Origin: Thermoplasmata archaeon
GTDB taxonomy: Archaea; Thermoplasmatota; Thermoplasmata; SG8-5
Assembly (NCBI GenBank): GCA_023136815.1
Contig: JAGLQM010000003.1
Coordinates: 1-15,908 of the forward strand
Reading direction: 5' to 3'
DNA length: 15,908 nucleotides
Of this stretch, positions 13,989 through 15,908 are shown piece after piece (positions within the stretch are counted from its first letter, which is position 1; the number at the start of each line of letters is the position of its first letter). The notes beneath the pieces are model-generated. The model was not told the origin of the DNA and ran no database searches. It worked only from the letters and a program-made list of their open reading frames with translations. The position numbers and the translations under genes are program-made.

Positions 13989-14026
13989 GACGTCGCCTTG
14001 ACATGGCGAAGATCTCCAGTTCAAAT

Positions 14027-14127
14027 CGAAGACAAGCGTTAAGCAGTATCGCTTGTCGAGGCATGGCCGAAATTCAGCCAGTTCGTAAAACTTGTTTTGC
14101 GGATAAATTGTCCGATTCGTTGAAAAT
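14027..14127 (+). other. T-loop insertion in tRNA-Val (candidate intron 2)
   Basis: 101 nt inserted after T60 (AAAT is present at both ends, so the exact cut may shift by up to four bases). It is highly structured: an 8-bp perfect hairpin GACAAGCG (14031-14038)/CGCTTGTC (14050-14057), an 8-bp hairpin CGTAAAAC (14084-14091)/GTTTTGCG (14094-14101), and end pairing CGAA (14027-14030)/TTCG (14116-14119) stacked on T-loop TTCAA (14020-14024)/TTGAA (14120-14124), extending the T-stem. Confidence 0.55.
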
Positions 14128-14160
14128 CTGGATGGGCCCATACTTCTTTTACTGGCAAAT

Positions 14161-14180
14161 CTCTAGTAGAGGGTTTTTTT
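14161..14180 (+). terminator. Terminator after the tRNA gene
   Basis: CTCT-AGT-AGAG (14161-14171) is followed by GG and a run of seven T (14174-14180). A shorter T-rich stretch (14144-14150) follows the tRNA 3' end. It lies between the plus-strand tRNA and the converging orc1/cdc6 gene. Nothing else is visible in 14181-14280. Confidence 0.5.
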
Positions 14181-14280
14181 GTTTGAGAGTGTCTGGCTCC
14201 ATTAATACTGTTAAAAAACGTCTGGATTGCTATTCGATGGCGATATTTCACTATTCCAAAGCAAGGCCCACAACAAGTGA

Positions 14281-15531
14281 TTACAGCTCTAATGTGGATT
14301 GGGTCTTCAATTTGATGCCCTTCACAGGCTCCAGCATCGGGTCCTTCTCCAGTACCTGACGGGTCTCGAGCAGTGGTACGCTGACAGTTATGACCTTTGT
14401 CCTGCCGCCCCTGCCAAAGGATTTAACACGGGCACTCACCAGGCCCATCATATCCAGCTCAGAGATTAGATCCGCGACACGACGCTGGGTGAGAATTCCC
14501 TTGCTGGCCTTTCTGGCAAGTGTCCTGTAAGTACTGTAAACATCCCCGGTCATCTGCTTGTGATTGCCGTTCTCCTCACCAATAAGTATAGACATGAGAA
14601 CCAGTTTTGACTGGATAGGGAGAGTACGGACTGCCTCGATTACGCAATCTAATTCTATTTTATTCTTGGCCCTTATTACATGATTCTCATTGATTTGTTC
14701 TTCTTTGGAACGCTCAGCCAGTTCTGCAGCTACCCTCAGCAGATCCAGAGCGCGCCTGGCATCACCATGCTCATGAGCCTCAACTGCCGCACAAAGGCTG
14801 ATAACGCCCTCTTCAATTACGCCGTCCTCGAATGCTATTTCGGCTCTTTGCCTCAAGATATCTTTTAGCTGGTCAGCATCATAAGGAGGGAAAACTATTT
14901 TCTCGTCAGATAATCTGCTTCTAACCCTGGGATCCAGCAATTCGGTAAATTTCAGATCATTGGATATGCCTATCAGACTAACTTTGGCATTCTTAAGGTC
15001 ATCGTTGATCTTGGTGAGGTGATAAAGGGTATCGTCACCGCTCTTGTAAACAAATCTGTCAATTTCATCAAGCACCACAACCACAACTTTTGGTGACTGG
15101 TCTATCTTCTCCCAGAGAATATTATACACCCTTTCAGTGGACCAGCCAGTAGGTGGAATCCTCTCATTAAAATCTTCAATAAAACGATTACCAATATTCT
15201 GCAGAACACCATATTGTGTGTCAACAATCTCGCAATTGATGTAGATGTACCTCACATCCTTCAGGGGAGTTGGCAGGGTATCAGTTGCTTTCTTAATTTC
15301 CTTGCCCAGGTACTTCACTGTTGCTGTCTTGCCAGTACCGGTCTTCCCAAAAATGAGGATATTTGAGGGTTGGTCCCCCCTGAGAGCTGATGCTAGAATA
15401 GATGCAATCTGGTCAATATGTTCATCCCTGTGAAGTAGTTTCTCTGGAATATAAGATGGCCTGAGAACATCCCTGTTCTTCTTGAATATAGATTTAATAT
15501 CAAGATATTCCTTGAATATACTTTCTTGCAT
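14281..15531 (-). CDS. cdc6: Orc1/Cdc6 replication initiator
   Basis: A 416-aa AAA+ initiator, the normal archaeal Orc1/Cdc6 length, which binds origin recognition boxes and recruits the MCM helicase. Walker A is GKTGTGKT (62-69), Walker B VVVVLDEID (151-158), sensor 1 GISND (188-192), and DPRVRSRL (200-207) carries the arginine motif. A winged-helix DNA-binding domain fills the C-terminus from about 310 (SKLVLMSIL..., QRRVADLISELDMMGLV, then the GRGGRTK wing). The start ATG 15531 has a strong GGGGGAGG 5 nt upstream. It is preceded by a gene-free region with origin-box-like repeats, the usual archaeal arrangement, and one such box lies next to its promoter, which suggests autoregulation. Confidence 0.95.
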   Translation of the reverse strand: MQESIFKEYLDIKSIFKKNRDVLRPSYIPEKLLHRDEHIDQIASILASALRGDQPSNILIFGKTGTGKTATVKYLGKEIKKATDTLPTPLKDVRYIYINCEIVDTQYGVLQNIGNRFIEDFNERIPPTGWSTERVYNILWEKIDQSPKVVVVVLDEIDRFVYKSGDDTLYHLTKINDDLKNAKVSLIGISNDLKFTELLDPRVRSRLSDEKIVFPPYDADQLKDILRQRAEIAFEDGVIEEGVISLCAAVEAHEHGDARRALDLLRVAAELAERSKEEQINENHVIRAKNKIELDCVIEAVRTLPIQSKLVLMSILIGEENGNHKQMTGDVYSTYRTLARKASKGILTQRRVADLISELDMMGLVSARVKSFGRGGRTKVITVSVPLLETRQVLEKDPMLEPVKGIKLKTQSTLEL

Positions 15532-15582
15532 TCTGGCCTCCCCCTTTCATGGCCTGATTGTGGAGTCGGAACAATACTAACT

Positions 15583-15591
15583 AACTATTTT
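15583..15591 (-). promoter_or_regulatory. Candidate TATA box of cdc6
   Basis: AAAATAGTT on the minus strand (core TTAAAATAG overlaps it) lies about 55 nt before the ATG, allowing a leader of about 30 nt with the GGGGGAGG ribosome site. An origin-box-like sequence abuts its upstream side. Confidence 0.4.
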
Positions 15592-15594
15592 AAT

Positions 15595-15611
15595 GGTTCC
15601 ATTAGAAACCG
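15595..15611 (+). promoter_or_regulatory. Origin recognition box-like sequence 1
   Basis: GGTTCCATTAGAAACCG contains TTCCA-N3-GAAAC, the core shape of archaeal (mini-)ORB elements. It is oriented opposite to box 2 and lies just upstream of the cdc6 promoter. Confidence 0.5.
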
Positions 15612-15617
15612 TCCCGT

Positions 15618-15640
15618 ACCCCTTTGTTTCGTGTGGAAAG
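15618..15640 (-). promoter_or_regulatory. Origin recognition box-like sequence 2
   Basis: Read on the minus strand, CTTTCCA-CAC-GAAACAAAGGGGT closely resembles the ORB shape TTCCA-N3-GAAACAAAGGGG, including the G-string at its end. Two boxes in inverted orientation are what an Orc1/Cdc6-bound origin usually shows. Confidence 0.6.
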
Positions 15641-15717
15641 AAAAGCCTCTCATAGATAAATTAGGAAGCTTCAATGCTAAAAATTGTAAAATCAGGATGA
15701 TTCATGTTAATACACGA

Positions 15718-15895
15718 ATTTGACAAATGTAAATGCAGACTTTCTAGTAAACTACCATGTCCTCTGGGATCTGGTGTTTTCGGTTGTTCATGAACAGAAC
15801 GTATCCAGATTTGTTTGACTGGGTGATAAATATTGGACGCCCTGAAGGGCATCCAACCCAAATTTGACATTTAAACCAAATTATATTTGTCAAAT
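15718..15895. repeat. ATTTGACA(AAT) repeat family
   Basis: ATTTGACAAAT occurs at 15718-15728 (+) and 15885-15895 (-), and ATTTGACATTT at 15862-15872 (+); a looser variant ATTTGTTTGAC is near 15808-15818. The copies at 15862 and 15895 form an inverted repeat with an 18-nt spacer. Possibly initiator- or regulator-binding sites, or the promoter region of a gene beyond the edge. Confidence 0.5.
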
Positions 15896-15908
15896 CTGCG
15901 TTACTCCT

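Larger units (their letters stand above)
13920..14140 (+). tRNA. tRNA-Val(GAC) interrupted in the D-arm and T-loop
   Basis: Three blocks, 13920-13942, 13989-14026 and 14128-14140, join to a 74-nt tRNA. Acceptor GGGCTCA pairs with TGGGCCC (14133-14139, one U-G), discriminator A14140. The D-stem is GTCT/(T or G)GAC, with D-loop G18G19 present. Anticodon stem TCGCC/GGCGA encloses TTGACAT, giving anticodon GAC (14000-14002). The variable loop is AGATC. T-stem TCCAG pairs with CTGGA around TTCAAAT. T8-A14, G15-C48, T54T55C56, A58 and G53-C61 are all conserved, so the exons look under selection. CCA is not encoded. Insertions of 46 nt (D-arm) and 101 nt (T-loop) separate the blocks. A canonical anticodon-loop intron is absent. 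Either multi-intron processing or a disrupted gene could explain it; exon integrity favours the former. Confidence 0.75.
15532..15908. other. Putative chromosomal replication origin region (runs past the window)
   Basis: A 377-bp gene-free stretch upstream of cdc6. It holds the two inverted ORB-like boxes, an AT-rich segment (about 15640-15735) suitable as an unwinding element, a 12-nt palindrome TGTTCATGAACA (15785-15796), a hairpin TTGGA-c-GCCC/GGGC-a-TCCAA (15833-15856), and repeats of ATTTGACA. No credible coding frame is present. The right boundary is not in the window. Confidence 0.6.

Noticed and set aside
13998..14004. Canonical anticodon-loop (37/38) intron
   Set aside because: The loop TTGACAT is complete and its 5-bp stem continuous, so no intron lies there.
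14027..14127. Possible C/D or H/ACA guide RNA inside the T-loop insertion
   Set aside because: No RUGAUGA/CUGA boxes are present, and the two hairpins lack a convincing ACA box three bases from an end.
13967..14359. Plus-strand open frame of 130 codons across the tRNA region
   Set aside because: It covers tRNA exons, the T-run terminator and the end of cdc6, and has no domain-like composition; the tRNA explains the sequence.
15760..15800. Third ORB-like box near TGTTTTCGGTTG
   Set aside because: The match to the GTTTC-N3-TGGAA shape is only partial and lacks the G-string.

Overview
The window reads as a piece of a euryarchaeal chromosome, most likely from the Thermoplasmatota (Thermoplasmata-like lineage). 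The archaeal assignment rests on an archaeal/eukaryotic-type glutamyl-tRNA synthetase, an Orc1/Cdc6 initiator beside origin-recognition-box-like sequences, a UPF0200 nucleotide kinase, TATA boxes about 27 nt upstream of start codons with no Shine-Dalgarno (leaderless genes), and a tRNA without encoded CCA. The narrower lineage is an inference from gene style (fibronectin-rich exoprotein, winged-helix/STAND/TPR ATPase, tetra-CBS protein), not a measured placement.

Layout: 1-3190 (-) is the N-terminal 1063 residues of a very large secreted protein whose C-terminus lies off the left edge: signal/anchor segment, glycosidase-like beta-propeller, two tandem duplicated Ig/FN3-like modules, FN3, a jelly-roll module apparently inserted in another FN3, and a further C-terminal module. 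Then follow, all on the minus strand, a class I aminotransferase (3452-4750), glutamyl-tRNA synthetase (4919-6616) and a winged-helix/STAND NTPase/TPR regulator (6711-9161). A 323-bp divergent intergenic region carrying a 15-bp imperfect direct repeat separates the regulator from a plus-strand pair: an uncharacterised 89-aa helical protein and a UPF0200 kinase. Next (+) is a four-CBS protein with a ribosome-hibernation-like (HPF/S30AE-fold) C-terminal domain. It converges, across a strong stem-loop, on a minus-strand operon of an OFA-family MFS transporter and a beta-carbonic anhydrase. The right end has a tRNA gene (+), orc1/cdc6 (-), and a 377-bp gene-free stretch that looks like a replication origin.

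The two most unusual items: (1) 13920-14140 contains a complete tRNA-Val(GAC) whose 74 mature nucleotides pair correctly but are split into three pieces by a 46-nt insertion in the D-arm and a 101-nt insertion in the T-loop, with an uninterrupted anticodon loop. (2) An identical 21-nt segment forming a GAAA-tetraloop hairpin sits in the 5' leaders of two unlinked genes on opposite strands (the aminotransferase and the CBS-HPF protein), each exactly 37 nt before the start codon, which suggests a shared post-transcriptional or transcriptional control element.

How the parts relate: the CBS-HPF protein, aminotransferase and GluRS fit a theme of nucleotide/amino-acid status and translation control; the transporter and carbonic anhydrase are translationally coupled and suggest coordinated handling of an organic acid and CO2/bicarbonate; Orc1/Cdc6 and the adjacent repeats form an initiator-origin module.
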